Shown piece after piece: positions 32,699 through 44,506 of a stretch of 64,000 nt of DNA. The position numbers and the translations under genes were made by a program. Location: assembly GCA_030765065.1 (NCBI GenBank), contig CM060988.1:197034565-197098564 (forward strand), given 5' to 3'. Below the pieces are notes generated by a model. That model did no database searches, had not been told where the DNA came from, and saw nothing but the letters and a program-made list of their open reading frames with translations. The first letter of the stretch is position 1. Every line of letters starts with the position of its first letter. This stretch comes from Deroplatys truncata. Taxonomy: Eukaryota; Arthropoda; Insecta; Mantodea; Mantidae.

Positions 32699-33032
32699 AT
32701 TTGAAGGCGGTGAGGTCACTCCAGGCCAGCTTTGGTTCATGTCTTCAAATGTTGTGGCATTCCCAGAAAGACTGTCACTAATTGTAGAATATCCAGGATT
32801 CCGCTGGAGAACACTGCAATTTGTTGTTCATTCCGTGCAACAATGTCTTACGTAAGCGAAACGACTAGTGTGTTACGTTGCTTGTTGTAAATCTTTGTAG
32901 CAATTGTTGTGTTTATTTGTGAAAATATCACCGGAAACATTGTCACGTGAGCAACATTTTCATGTTTTTATTCTTGTGTCCTTAAACACATGACATAAAT
33001 ATGCATTTTTGGCAAAAGCTGGCCGAAATATG
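32699..33032. other. hAT interior, unrecognised
   Basis: No domain was recognised on either strand. Confidence 0.35.
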
Positions 33033-33761
33033 ACCTATGGGTGCTTGCCCAGTGCTGCGAAACAGCAGACATCACACAATAAGAAGCGTGATTGCAGCAG
33101 ATATGAAGGAAAAAGGTTTTCAGGTCCACGAGGAGATGTATGGCTATCCAACAATGGTAGCAGCAGGCGCATCGACATCGCCTACAAGACATCATCTGAC
33201 AGTAGTGGGTTAATCATTGATCATACTGCGCACTTTGAATCCCACTGTCACAGCCCGAAGAAGCAGAAGCAGAAAAAACGCCATTTATGATACCACTATC
33301 TCCTATTACAAGGATAAATACAATTTAAATAAAATCTCAGTCACAGCATTGATGATAGGAGCAAGAGGGACAATAGCCAAAAATCTACACACGTTTTGGG
33401 TAGATTATGGCCTAGAAAAACGCCTACTTTACCAAATAGCAATCATGGCTATTAGAGGATCAATTCTCATCCTCAGAAATCATTTGTATTCAATATAATA
33501 TTGATACACTACTTTACAAATCATTGAAATTATTAAATTATTATATATTTATTTATTTTAACTGCATAATAGGATTGTTTTATACTACTTCTCTGTTCCG
33601 ATTTAAATTCATTTATATATCTATTTTAAGACGATTTTCATTATTTTGATATGTTAACTTCGTCATTATTGTTATCAATTTAAATTTGTTAATTGTATAG
33701 ATATACTTGTCTATATGGCAGTCCTTAATTGAGGGAAGTGTTAATAAAAATAAAAAAGTGT
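33033..33761 (+). pseudogene. LINE C-terminal end
   Basis: Two overlapping frames give SSRRIDIAYKTSSDSSGLII with DHTAHFESH, then TISYYKDKYNLNKISVTALM with IGARGTIAKNLHTFW and a final GSILILRNHLY. The order (a D-I-A/I-I-D strand pair, then Y-Y-K-x-K-Y, then I-G-A-R-G-T-I) matches the C-terminal domain of some non-LTR elements. One frameshift lies near 33280. The 3' end is A-rich. AAATATG at 33026-33032 and 33762-33768 may be the target duplication. Confidence 0.6.
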
Positions 33762-33899
33762 AAATATGGGCTTATGTCATAACAAAAATACATTTCTCTA
33801 CACTACAATATGTGGATTCGTACATATTGTTGTAAAATTCACCCTAAAGTTCAGGGAAAAAATATGACTTGTCATTAAAATCCGGGTCCTAGTCATTAC

Positions 33900-34215
33900 T
33901 CATCCGAAGTTTCCTGGACACCTGAACAACACTACTAATTCCATAATTATTATTTCTGCATATTTCATTATTTGCATGAAGAACCTCAGCAACAGTGAAC
34001 ATTATTGATTACCTTTGGTCTTCCAGATATCAGAAACAGAACTAGTTCCCCCAAACTCCTTGATTAAATCCCAATAATTACGAATGGAACATGGGCCTGC
34101 TCATAGCAAGAGTTTTAAATTTTCTTAGACCTTGAGAAAAACTATAGCTTTCATAATAGCATTGCACCAGTGTATTCTAACATTTAATGATAGAACCATG
34201 GTTTACAACTTTGTA
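33900..34215 (-). pseudogene. DUF4817-type transposase, N-terminal part
   Basis: This continues the transposase cut by the hAT element. Minus-strand pieces are AGPCSIRNYWDLIKEFGGTS with SVSDIWKTKG (helix-turn-helix and linker) and TVAEVLHANNEICRNNNYGI with VSRKLRMSND. The latter runs across the insertion point into TVWKILR. Frames are broken. Confidence 0.6.
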
Positions 34216-34217
34216 GC

Positions 34218-35305
34218 GTTTTCCCCCGCTACTTCGTCGTGGGTCCCTGCGTCGTTGTATGTGTAGTCTTGAGGACTCGAGATCGAGTCAGGAAGCACTT
34301 GTCGTATCTCGGGGTCAACTGTCGGCGAATCGGCATGAAATTCCCTACTGTTATTGCCAGGTTAGGATTACGGGAGTGGGACACCAGGATATTGTCTTGA
34401 AACAAATACTGTTTTTCACTTTTCTCACTCTTTATGCTAGAAATCCTGCAAGTATTCCCAAACCCGTGTGATTCTTATAACACTGTCTTCCCACTATTGT
34501 CTCTTGGAACACCAAAGTTTGCTCCGGCTGGTTATTTTAATATCTCGGTGCTCTATCACCGTTCTTTAGATTCGCACGAACTTGAAGTAGTCACTTGACT
34601 AACATTAACTCGTTTACGAGCTTGGGTATAATTATATCGAAGAATACCGTTAGCACATTATATAAATATTTCACCTACATCACTTTATAATTGCGCGGCA
34701 CTTGGCAAATTTCGGAACTTAGCGTCTTTTCCTGACCCGGAGTGCCACGTGTTACCTTAACGAAGAATCATGACAAACTGTCTCCAATCCACGCTCACGA
34801 TCACATATAATATCAGTCACTGCTCGCCTCCAAGTTTTGTACATGTCACTGCGTCTTCCTATCTTTCCATTGGTTCTAATACTTATTCTCTACGTTTATT
34901 GGTTCCCTGGTTGACAATTCAAAGCCTAACTACAAGAAAAGTCCGTTGCCTCACAGCGTCTGTTGACTCTTAAAACTTGCCTCATCCCCACGAAGTACAA
35001 AAGAAGGTTTCGAATTTTATGGCCCCCACGCTCGGAAAACATAATGGACAGTCCGAAACGAAGGTACTCTTATTTTGTGTAAATCTTGCAGTTTTTCTTA
35101 GGCAATTACACCTTTATTTATTTGACAACAGTAATGAAACTTAAAACATATTTACAGCTTCATTTGATGTAGTTTTGAACCAGACTGCTTTAAAATTATG
35201 GAAAATGACCAAATTGCAAGTTAATTAATTATCAATAATTTCTAAATCATAATTATTACAGAGTTCCTTTTTGTGTATGCTTAATCAGGCGGAAATATCG
35301 CTACA
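34218..35305 (-). mobile_element. Unclassified 1.09-kb DNA element, copy 2
   Basis: This is the reverse complement of 3616-4704 with only scattered differences: TGTAGCGTTTTCCCC at its left end and CGGAAATATCGCTACA at its right. It lies between the transposase start and the right terminal repeat of the DUF4817-type transposon. Confidence 0.8.
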
Positions 35306-35497
35306 GCTTATAGATTCCTGTAGCAGTACCAATAACTTCATTTATGTTTTACTCAACAAAATGATAATACAGTAATTGTGGAATACAAAAAGAAACAAAT
35401 GAAAACCAAACCGCATGTTTGCCCAAGATGTGACTTGTTTTCAGTTTTCCTCTCAAATATTTCAATATTTATAGCGGTTTAATGCTTGAAATGACTT

Positions 35498-36002
35498 TTG
35501 AAAGACCGGATATATTTGTTTAACCATAGGGTGTTTTAGACAGAATCGTTAGAATGTCTCTGAGAAGATGAAAGATAAGGACATGTAATAGCGTTTCAAA
35601 GCGATGTGTTTGGGAGAAGATTAAAGCTTGTCGTATGCTGTTGCAAGAAACGCAGCTAACACGCTCGACACGGAAATCTGAACCGCGTAAGGAGGAAGTA
35701 TTATTGGAGTAAATTGGTGCGCGACACACAGCTATAATTACGAGGAGTAGAGACCTTGGCCTCTCCTCAGTTGGCACTGCTGTCTACCCACACGACTCGA
35801 GATGAGACGCATTGCGGCTGACATGCTAATTGTTGTTGGTTCAGTCCCAGCCGAGTGAGCATTTCGTTACAGTTCTCAACCTTCAAATAATTTACACTTT
35901 CAACTTACCAATTTATTTGTGTATGGTGTGCCACTTCCGTATTCATTGGCGCTGTCCGTTTTAATGTATCAACCGCTTACCTAAAGTAGAGCTAGTACAC
36001 AA
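35498..36002. other. Unclassified stretch, no recognised gene
   Basis: An 85-codon frame at 35520-35777 (minus) has no recognisable motif. Confidence 0.35.
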
Positions 36003-36868
36003 AAAGATGTGATACATTCACATGACTTTCTCTACCCTCTACCGCTAATTAGTGGGTAAACAAAGTATTTTTACTAAAGCTTATATTTCTATCTACTACA
36101 TTTTAATCCAAATAAACCTTTACAAAAATAGCTACATTACACATTTCGTTATAGATACAAAGAGAACAGCGATAGTCAAATGTTTAACAACTGGACGCTA
36201 TATGCTGGCTTTAAAATTCCACACTGTTTCCATGACATCCCGAGTAAAAAATGAAAATCGAGCAGGACTAACAGACTAACTATTGAAGAAATCAAAGCAT
36301 TAATAATGGATATCATGGAAATGGTTTATGCCACAAAAAAACCTATTTGAAATAAATAGTGTTTTGAAGAGATCTACATTTTTTGTGTAGTACGTTTTCG
36401 TCTATTACTTAACGTTTACCAGTTATACAAGATTATACAAAAGTCCTTCTGAATGAAGAGGACTTCACAGGCTATTCCCAGAAAATTCAAGATATACATT
36501 TTGTCATGTAAATATCTTTAGTATATAGTGTTTTAATCAAAATCGTTGGAGCTATTTTTAGGAACTCAAAAATTTCAAAAAATGTTCCATGTAAAAGCTA
36601 GTTTGGAGTGGGGGGGCTGTTGAACATCTTCCTGTCACATCTTTGCAACTTAAAAATTAAATACCAAGTTTGGTATTTATCTGACTTTTCGGTTTTGAGT
36701 TACGCTGTTCAGACACACACACAGGGATCTTTTTCTAAAAATAATTTTTTTGCGGAGGGAGGGTTTCACGGGCTTCAAAACATGTATTTCTGGTGAAATC
36801 TCGGTATCGAATTTTTGGGTGGAATACAATACTTCCCCTATTTACTATACGTAGTAGAGAAAGTAAAA
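36003..36868 (+). repeat. Family X, full-length copy, 'attagtggg' subfamily
   Basis: Head GATGTGATACATTCACATGAC and tail TACGTAGTAGAGAAAGTAAA. It shares the segment ATTAGTGGGTA-ACAAA after the head with the copies at 52928 and 50796, which sets it apart from the 44-48 kb subfamily. Confidence 0.85.
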
Positions 36869-37432
36869 ATCGGATGTGTTGCATTTACATGACTTTCTCT
36901 GCTGACTTCTACAAACTATTCTGGCAAAAGCTTACTATTTTATCTCTTTTTTATAATCGAGAATAAACCTTATTATACATTTTCAACTTTCGTTAGTGTT
37001 TGGTAGGTTTTCTACTTAGGGAGCTAATAACTCTAAAGGTTTTGCACCCTAAACCCTAAATTTAAAAAAAGGTGTGTTTGTGACGGCTTTGAAATTCCAC
37101 GCTCTTTGCATGACCACGAGAAAAAACGAATAGCGACTTACCACTTGAAAAGCAGTATTTAAAAATGCAAACCAAAATTTATGACATTAATTGTATGTTT
37201 TAACCGGATCTACAGTTTTTGAGTAGTGAGTTTTTGTGTAACTCTTACGTTTTACCAGTTATACAAATGTCATTCAGAATAAAGAGGACTTAACGGGAAA
37301 TTCCCAGAAAACTCAAAATATACACTTTAGATATCATGTAAATATTTTAAAAATATGGTATTTTAATCAAAATTGTTACAGGCATTTTTGAGAAAATAAA
37401 ATATAACGAAAACTTTTCGTAAAGAGTAGTTT

Positions 37433-37944
37433 ACCGACCGAGATGGCTTCGAGATATGTGAGCCTTGCATTAGGGAGGTCCAGGGTTCGATTCGTGGGGC
37501 TGACCATTCTGATCGTGGATTTTTCGTGGTTTTCCCTGGTTGGCACAGGTGAATGCTGGAGCGGTGTATTCTATCACGGATTTGCTCTCATTTAATGTCC
37601 CTCTTTTATGTTTGGCTGATTCCAGGGCTGTGGCTCGGGCAGATGACGTAGAGTCTTGCGGATTGGAACTTCTTCTCGGCCCCGCTAGAGGGAAGCCTGT
37701 CGAGCGTCCCCTGCTGGGTCGTGTTTCTCCGGTCCTGCTAGAGGGGCGTCTCAGAGCGATCTTCTCGTGACATGGTGGTCGAGTCTGGAACTATTAGGGA
37801 ACTGTGCGCGTCTCTATCGATTTGCGCCGGCCTCGCTCTGCAGCCCATACGTCTCCCGCGGTTCCTCCCGGGATGTATGCACAAAAGGTCCATAGGGATC
37901 GAGGTATTAGGTGTTCACTCCGTCAACTGGCCATTGCCATTGTC
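37433..37944 (+). mobile_element. SINE family A with 12-bp target duplication
   Basis: AAAGAGTAGTTT flanks both sides (37421-37432 and 37945-37956). Head with GTGAGCCTTGCATTAGGGAG and box B GGTTCGATTCG; the body includes TTTTCGTGGTTTTCCCTGG. About 0.51 kb. The perfect duplication makes both ends exact and shows that it moved into an existing family X copy. Confidence 0.88.
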
Positions 37945-38051
37945 AAAGAGTAGTTTGGGGTGGGGGAATTTTGTTGAAAATCGTTGTGTCACATCTTTAG
38001 AAGACGCTGAACTTAATAGTGGGTTTGGCGCAATTAGAGACGGGCAGGGTG

Positions 38052-38805
38052 GCGACTAAGGGGAACATAATGGAAACAGCTTGGAAATTTTGCTTCAGAA
38101 CTTTAAATCTAGGAAAAGTAATGTGTTAAGACAATGTATAGAATAACAAGAGAATATTTAGTGAATGATGGATGATTAAGTAATTTACGGAACATTTTGG
38201 AGAGAAATGGGTTAGGAGATATGTGGAGAAGGAGAGAAAATAACGTGAAACATGTTTGGAAAAAGGCAAGGAAAAGACTGGAAGATATAGAAATACAAAA
38301 CATGTTCAATGAGATTGCCGAAAAGAGCTCATTGGTTTGTTATAGGCCAATGAAAAATACATGGGGTAGGGAAAAATATATAGACCTAGTAAATAAAGAA
38401 GAGAGAGAATCTATTGCATGGGTAAGAACCGGAGCATGGAGGCTGGGTTAAAGCAGGGTATTCCTCAAAACCAATGTCCTATATGTGGTGGTAATGAAGA
38501 CATTGAACACATAGCATTTAAGTGCCAAGGAACACAAAATTGGAGAAGAGAATTTATTAAAAAGAAGTGGTTGAAGGAGGATAGAAATATACTTATGATC
38601 GAAATGATGTGCAAGGATGCTAGGAGCATTGGACAGTTTTTGTGTAGAGTCAAAAATAAATGGCTTTGGACAGTGGATAGAGAAAAGTAAGAAGTAGTGT
38701 ATCTAACTTTGAATGGAAAACTATGGTGAATGTGTAATGGTAAAGTAAAATAAGTGACATGTGAAAAACAAGTGGAAATGGGACTTGAAAAACCGAAGCA
38801 AGATA
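38052..38805 (+). pseudogene. LINE C-terminal end, relative of 14244-15168
   Basis: Frames 38197-38451 and 38418-38690 give SSLVCYRPMKNTWGREKYID, SIAWVRTGAWRLG and CPICGGNEDIEHIAFKC with NWRREFIKKKW. The zinc-knuckle C-x2-C-x8-H-x4-C and the W-G-R-E-K-Y block match the minus-strand LINE at 14244-15168 in order and spacing, at clearly lower identity. A frameshift joins the two frames near 38440. It lies inside a family X copy. Confidence 0.75.
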
Positions 38806-39012
38806 ATTTATTGACGAATATTAACCGAATTTTCGGTGTTGAGTTTGCAATTCACAGACCAATATAGACATACACACACGAAGCTATTTTTTTAGAATTT
38901 TTTTTTCAGGGAGACACAAAACGAGCATTTCCGGTGAAATCTCGAAATTGAATTTTTAGATGGAATGCAATACTCCTGTACTTATTGTAGGTAAGTAGTA
39001 GAGAAGGTGATA

Positions 39013-40063
39013 AACGATGGTGGCCTGAGAAAGTAATGTGAAAGTAACACCTGCGGTCAGTGTGAATTGTCCGCACAGAAGCTAGCCTGATAATAGTGGA
39101 AGCTGTTTTGTTGGAGCTGAGGTGGTTCTGTGCTACATTTAACAGATGTTGCAGACGCATGCTCTGGTCCAGCAAGCATCACACAGTTTGGCAATGTTCT
39201 CCACCAATTTGTAGCACGTTCTATTCTTCACTCCAGGTAGCGTATGCTGTTTCTCCACCCTACAAATCGCCGTCTCATGGCTCCTAGTGCTCTAACAAAT
39301 ATTTGCAACATGTTTGCTGCATCTTTGAACTTGTTTGTAGAAAATTGGCACAAGAGCGCATATTGCCAAACAATAACAGGGACGCTGTCTGTCTGTTTTG
39401 CTTTCTGGCCTTCTGCCCTATGACCTTGCAACTCGCCAAATCAGCATCAAAACTTGTTTTCTCTTTTTCCTTGCTTTTATTTTAATAGTTCGTCAATAAT
39501 TATGATGCTGGAAGGTTACAGCTGTGGGGATAAACCCTGCAAATAATTCACACAACCTTAATAAATACTTAAATATACTACTCCACTCCTAGTCCAATCC
39601 AAGCTTTGGTGAACCAGCACCTATGAGTATTTCACATTTTCCAAGCGTACCTACAGGAGATAGTATGTTTTGCAAATTTACGACATTCCCCAATACTTTA
39701 TTTACTTTTTCAATAAACAGTCTCTAAAACAGCTGCTTGTCGGTCTCTTAACACTCCGAAAAATAGCCTTTCAGACAGCATGACATAAAAGTATAACTTC
39801 TAACACAGTGCACACGAGCTAAAAGTTTTAGATTATCGCACTGTTCACAATACAAATCGCCATACTTCAACCTATCGCAATTCCTTGTAGAGTTAACCTA
39901 TACGTTATATTGGCAGCCGTCTGCTTTCTTTGATCTAAAACGTTATTCTTTTATCTAGTATAACATACATACAGATTAAATGGCGGAAATTATGAATTCA
40001 GAAGAAACTAAAATGGAAGTGAAATTACAGAAGCAGCAGAAAGAATAATACTAGAATACTTAC
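39013..40063. other. Mostly unique sequence, no certain gene
   Basis: No family X or SINE match. A minus-strand frame at 39431-39228 includes NKFKDAANMLQIFVRALGAM, without a family I can name. This is the flank into which the intron of the candidate exon below would extend. Confidence 0.35.
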
Positions 40064-40211
40064 CAAAAAAATCCAGAAAACCGTATGATATTGTAGCGTC
40101 TGTGTGCATTATCGAGTCGGACACATTAATGCTCTGTAGCATGACATTGTTGAAATAATCATTTTGATTGGGAGTTTGAATTTCCGTCCGGCGCGGCATT
40201 TCTTCCCCCAT
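40064..40211 (-). CDS. Candidate host first exon (low confidence)
   Basis: From an ATG at 40211 the minus-strand frame reads MGEEMPRRTEIQTPNQNDYF, NNVMLQSINVSDSIMHTDAT and ISYGFLDFFG. It ends at a consensus 5' splice donor, G|GTAAGTATT (intron from 40063 downward). The composition is balanced and not driven by A+T bias. It contains an N-V-S glycosylation-type site, and the region around it is free of repeats. The frame could extend further upstream, as no stop is met until beyond 40361. I do not recognise the protein and found no matching second exon, so this may be chance. Confidence 0.25.
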
Positions 40212-41110
40212 CTCCCAGTCTAGTAGTAGCGCCAGTTTTGTGTGTGTCTTCAGAGTTAGTGGTTTGTATATGTTGCGTGCGTGGTTCGTATGCGTGTGGA
40301 GCATATCCCCCCCAATGTCTGTCTGTAGACTTTTGTGTGCAATGTAATGGCACCATATCAATTGTAATAAACCACAGGTAATGTGTTAAATGTGTATTTT
40401 TTATGAATATCCCACGCCTGCTTTAGATTTGTGCAGCAAGTTCCTGGTATCTCTCGTTTGCCTCTGCTGTTACGTCCCCCAATGTTTATGCCGGGGTAAC
40501 TAAATTTAATATTCTAGCTGCAAAACCTTTTGGCCTCACCCCGGTATTATAACAATATAGCATTTACTTGTTTCATTGCCTGGTACAAAGCAAAACATGG
40601 TGAAAATAATTTCACTGAAATTCACTGCTAGCGAATCAATAAAACATCTGACATCTCGCTTTTTTACTTCATTTCTTTTGTTTCAAGAACGCGTTCTAAA
40701 CGTCATATCTGTTAGTTTTAGGAATTAATATAATATTATTGATATTTTATAAGTTTGAGCGCCGTCTAAAAATAGTATATGCCACACGCGTTAAAAAGTT
40801 TAACTGTTTTAACCCTTGTATAATAATTTACTATTAGCTGCGTAATAAACAAAATACAGATGGCAGTGACCAGTCGTACCAACTTAACAGGAATTTCATC
40901 AAAATACTTTATCATAAAACAAGAAACATAAGCCAATTGTTTTTATGTTAATCATAAACTTTACCAGCATTTTTCACGAAACCATTCATAACTTAAAAGC
41001 AAATATACTTAAGCTAAATAAATGTTTTATTGAAATTAACTGTTCTTTCACACAAGCCGTGGTTGGACAGGGTTGGAATGTGAATCAGTTGGAGAATTTA
41101 ATGGCATACC
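40212..41110. other. Mostly unique sequence
   Basis: Contains a small imperfect inverted repeat (CCGGGGT near 40491 with ACCCCGG near 40541) and A+T-rich sequence. No gene recognised. Confidence 0.35.
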
Positions 41111-41111
41111 G

Positions 41112-41215
41112 TCATGTTGTCATGGTAGCTTAGTGGTTAGAGCAACGGACGGAGACCGGGAGATCCGTGGTTCAAATCTCGGCTATGGCATTGAATTTTT
41201 CAGTCGTCTGATTCT
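41112..41215 (+). mobile_element. SINE, tRNA-headed, short
   Basis: CATGGTAGCTTAGTGGTTAG (box A) and GTGGTTCAAATCTCGG (box B) are followed by TGAATTTTTCAGTCG. The acceptor stem does not pair, so it is not a tRNA gene. Confidence 0.55.
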
Positions 41216-41257
41216 ATCTTTCCAAATGTTTTATTGTTTATCAGAAACACTTAACAC

Positions 41258-41483
41258 AAAAAGTCTGATGTGCTTCACTCACATGACTTTCTCCTCTCTT
41301 GTACAAACTTTTTACAAACGCTTATTCTCCATCTACTTCGTGTTACGAAATAAACATTTGCAGAAACTATCTTATTGCTAATTTTCTTGTAGGTGCAAGG
41401 GGAATATGGTAGGCTTTAAGCGATAGTCAAATATTTTAAGAGGTGGTTGCTATGTGGAGCATTCCATTCTCTTTGTGTGTCCA

Positions 41484-41524
<41 letters not shown>

Positions 41525-41998
41525 CGAATAACGAATTCCCATTCCCCAAGTATAAGTATTGGAAAATTAAACAAATAGCAGGAAAATCCCAGAAATTGGT
41601 TCGCTTGACAAAAAAATGTATATGACATACATTGTGTGTTTTAACAAGATGTACATTTTTCGTGTAATAAAATTTTGTCCATCTCTTACGGTTTACTAGT
41701 TATGCGAAGGTCATTCAGAATGAAGAGGACTTTTGGGGACATTTCCAGAAAATTCAAGATATAAATTTCATTTGCCATGATCTTGAAAATCCTCGTGTCG
41801 CATCCTTGGAAGGTATTAAACTGAGATATTAAGTTTGGTATTTGTCCGAGTTTTCGTTTTTGAGTTATGCTGTTCAAAGACACACAAACACGGATATGTT
41901 TCCAAAAATTCTTTATTTGGATTCAGGGTGCTCAAAACATGTATTGCCGAATGCAATACTTCCCCTACTTACTATGCGTAGTAGAGAAAGTAAAAAGT
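41258..41998 (+). repeat. Family X copy with (TA)n tract
   Basis: Head GTCTGATGTGCTTCACTCAC to tail TGCGTAGTAGAGAAAGTAAA, with a pure (TA)n run at about 41486-41517 and a shortened centre. Confidence 0.82.
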
Positions 41999-43104
41999 CA
42001 GTCTCACATTTTCGTTCACAAGAGTAACACAACTTACCTTGTAGTATATTCCTTCTCACACTGCTGCCGAGATTTTGATGGTAGCGGTTCCGATTCAACG
42101 TTTCTGGCTCGGGTTGAAATTTCCTCGGGATTTTCGCCTATATTTTCAATCACAAGCTTGTTGTTCAGAATAAGCCCTGTCATCTACATCCGCATCTCGC
42201 ATTGCTACAATCAACGCTTCCCAGGAGGCATTGGTACGGTTCATAGCGTAGGATATGTTAACAAATGGCTGACTATGGCTTTTATTTTCATACCTACTTA
42301 TATTTATTATAATTTAGAGAGCTTTTACTAAAAGATATTGCGTGCACCACGTATACGAAAGCTTTAGCTTACACCTCTTCTAAATATTTAATTCCCGCTA
42401 ACGCCTTATTTTGCGTACTTGATGCGAAACAGCTATTAATGGCAACACTGCATTATATCTTAGGTGCCGTGTGGACACTCCTGGCATATGTACCTAAGCG
42501 CATTCACAGTTCATCGCAATAAATATTAATCAGAAGAAGAAAATAATTTACGGTATAACAGATGGAATACTATTTTAATACTGAGTGAAAAATTTAACGT
42601 CCGGGGCTTGCAAGGGTGATAATTTTCACGAAATTTTAAGTGTATTTTAATCTCTTGTGGCATACAATGTTTTATCCGTTTCTAAAACGTAAATCACAGA
42701 AATTATTTTAATTACGAGTAGGTTTATAGTTGTTGGATGAGGACACTGTGGCTCCAATGCTGGTTGTCTTGGAGATAATGGATATAAATGAACCGAAGTT
42801 AATGGTAGTAAAATGGTAGGTGTAAGGAAAAGAGAGAAGTATTTATTCCTGAAGAGTTTCTGATATTTGCTCACTGATCCCTAAACGTTCTGTTAATTAG
42901 TATCATTTTATGTGTGGTTTCAGAAATAAAATAACAAAATCACAGCAGTGGATTAAGACGTTTTAATTCGCTACTGTGCTTAAAAGCAGTGTTTAGGCTA
43001 TCGATACACCTATGAAGACATTAATACCGTTGCGGCTACTGCACAGGACTGTATTATGGTTGTATTTCACCTCTGAAGACAAAAATTCAATAAAAGATCT
43101 GATT
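41999..43104. other. Unclassified stretch, no recognised gene
   Basis: A 154-codon frame at 41867-42331 (+) starts inside the family X tail and runs on. It has no motif I recognise and no splice context. Confidence 0.35.
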
Positions 43105-43290
43105 TATCCCCCCCCAGGCTTACTTGTGTACGTGTTCATGTTAATCGAATTAGTTTCATTACACATTTTGTGATAGGTGCAAGGGGGTCGATAGTCTTAT
43201 GCCTCTATATGATGCTTTCCATGACATCACGAGAAACAACTGAATAGCTGTGGCACAAAGTACTGAAGAATTCAAACCAATAATAACGGA

Positions 43291-43548
43291 GCTCAGTCGG
43301 TAGAGCAACTGGCTACCGTGCGAGGGGTCCCGGGTTCGATTCCCAGTTACGGAGTGGGAATTTTTCTCTAGCCAAGATTATTCCCTATCCTCCCCAGAGT
43401 GTATGATCTAATGATTAAAATCAAAATTGAAGGAAACCCAACGATCGAGTACACGAGTTAAACACCATGCTTAGGCAATGAGTTCCAAAGGAAAGGCCGC
43501 CGACGAGGCCAATGTAGTTAAAGGTGGGATATAAATGGAACTAAACAA
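43291..43548 (+). mobile_element. SINE family B with 12-bp target duplication
   Basis: AATAATAACGGA flanks both sides (43279-43290, 43549-43560). GCTCAGTCGGTAGAGCAACT (box A) and CGGGTTCGATTCCCAG (box B) head a body with TCTAGCCAAGATTATTCCCT and an end GGTGGGATATAAATGGAACT. The same family recurs at 54905. Confidence 0.9.
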
Positions 43549-44237
43549 AATAATAACGGATATGGCTAATGCTACAGAATACTTTTATTCAACATAAATT
43601 ATATGCTTCAAAGAAATCTACATTTTAATGAAATACGTTTTTGTGTGTCTTATGGTTGACCCCTTATACGAAATTATGTAAAAATCCTCGCGAATGAAGA
43701 CTTCACAGACAATTCCCAGAAAATTCAAGATGAAAGAATAACTGCCAATTAACGAAATTTATGAGATACACAACACAACACAACACAACACAACACAACA
43801 TACCTACCAAATGGGATCATAAACATAATGAGGAAGTACCCGAAGAATTATAATTAGAACCCATAGTTGTTACATACAACATTACTATAACAAATGTATA
43901 AATCATCTGATCGCATGCGTACACATAGAATCCCAAAAACAACAGTTCACTATCGTCAAAACGGCAAGAGATCTTTAGGTTGCCCAATGTCTTTTAATCA
44001 AAAGCCATTTTTGATTAATTAGACTCATTTTTGAGAAAACCAAAATTAAAAAACAATTGTCCACGTAATTGATAGTTTGGGATGTAGGGATAATTTTAAT
44101 CTTCGTGGTGCATCTTTGGAAGTTTGGTATTTATCCGACATTAAGTTATGCTGTTCAGAGATGCACACACACACGCGCGCGCAGACCTTTTTTAAAATTC
44201 TTATGTGTATTTACATGACTTCCTCTAACCTACACTT

Positions 44238-44506
44238 GTCGTCCTCCGTGGTGTAGTGGTTATCATGCTAGCCTCTAGTTCCCGAGGTAGCGGGTTCAAA
44301 CCTGAAGGAGGATGATGGATTTTTTCGGGCGGGAAGGGAAGTAAAGCCGGTGGTCCTGTCTCGTAGATTTATGGCAAGTAAAAGAACCTCAAGCCTGATA
44401 AAGAGGCCTCTGAGCAAAATTAACGGTCTTTCACACCCAATATAGAATGGGACGATAAGAACTACAGCAGTTAAAGAGTGTCCATAAATAAAACTCAATT
44501 TCAATT
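44238..44506 (+). mobile_element. SINE family C with 12-bp target duplication
   Basis: TAACCTACACTT flanks both sides (44226-44237, 44507-44518). The head GTCCTCCGTGGTGTAGTGG, with box B GCGGGTTCAAACCTG, resembles a tRNA-Asp/Glu-type sequence. The body ends TCCATAAATAAAACTCAATT. Confidence 0.9.

Larger units (their letters stand above)
30181..33891. mobile_element. hAT-superfamily element with perfect 8-bp target duplication
   Basis: GTCATTAC lies immediately left (30173-30180) and right (33892-33899) of the element. The ends are TAGGGCCCGGATTTTAATGA and, read from the right, TAGGACCCGGATTTTAATGA. An 8-bp duplication and short inverted ends fit hAT. I see no hAT transposase: the interior is largely filled by other insertions (30263-31150, 31590-32698, 33033-33761) plus A+T-rich sequence, so it was probably a short non-autonomous copy that later grew by insertion. 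Confidence 0.85.
29356..35497 (-). mobile_element. DUF4817-type transposon carrying several nested insertions
   Basis: The outer ends are inverted repeats of about 80 bp. At the left, ATTTCAAAAGGCACTGCTAT, AAATATTATAATATTTGAGA and a final TATTGGGC occur in that order. Read from the right, ATTTCAAGCATTAAACCGCT, AAATATTGAAATATTTGAGA and TCTTGGGC occur. The transposase on the minus strand is cut in two by a hAT element (30181-33891), and a 1.09-kb element (34218-35305) lies between the transposase and the right end. Removing these leaves an element of about 1.3 kb, a normal size for the group. Confidence 0.75.
36869..39012 (+). repeat. Family X copy split by a SINE and a LINE tail
   Basis: Head (GATGTGTTGCATTTACATGAC) directly follows the previous copy, so the two are head-to-tail. 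The sequence is interrupted at 37433 by a SINE and near 38052 by a LINE end, and the tail finishes at about 39012 (AAGTAGTAGAGAAGGTG). Confidence 0.8.
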
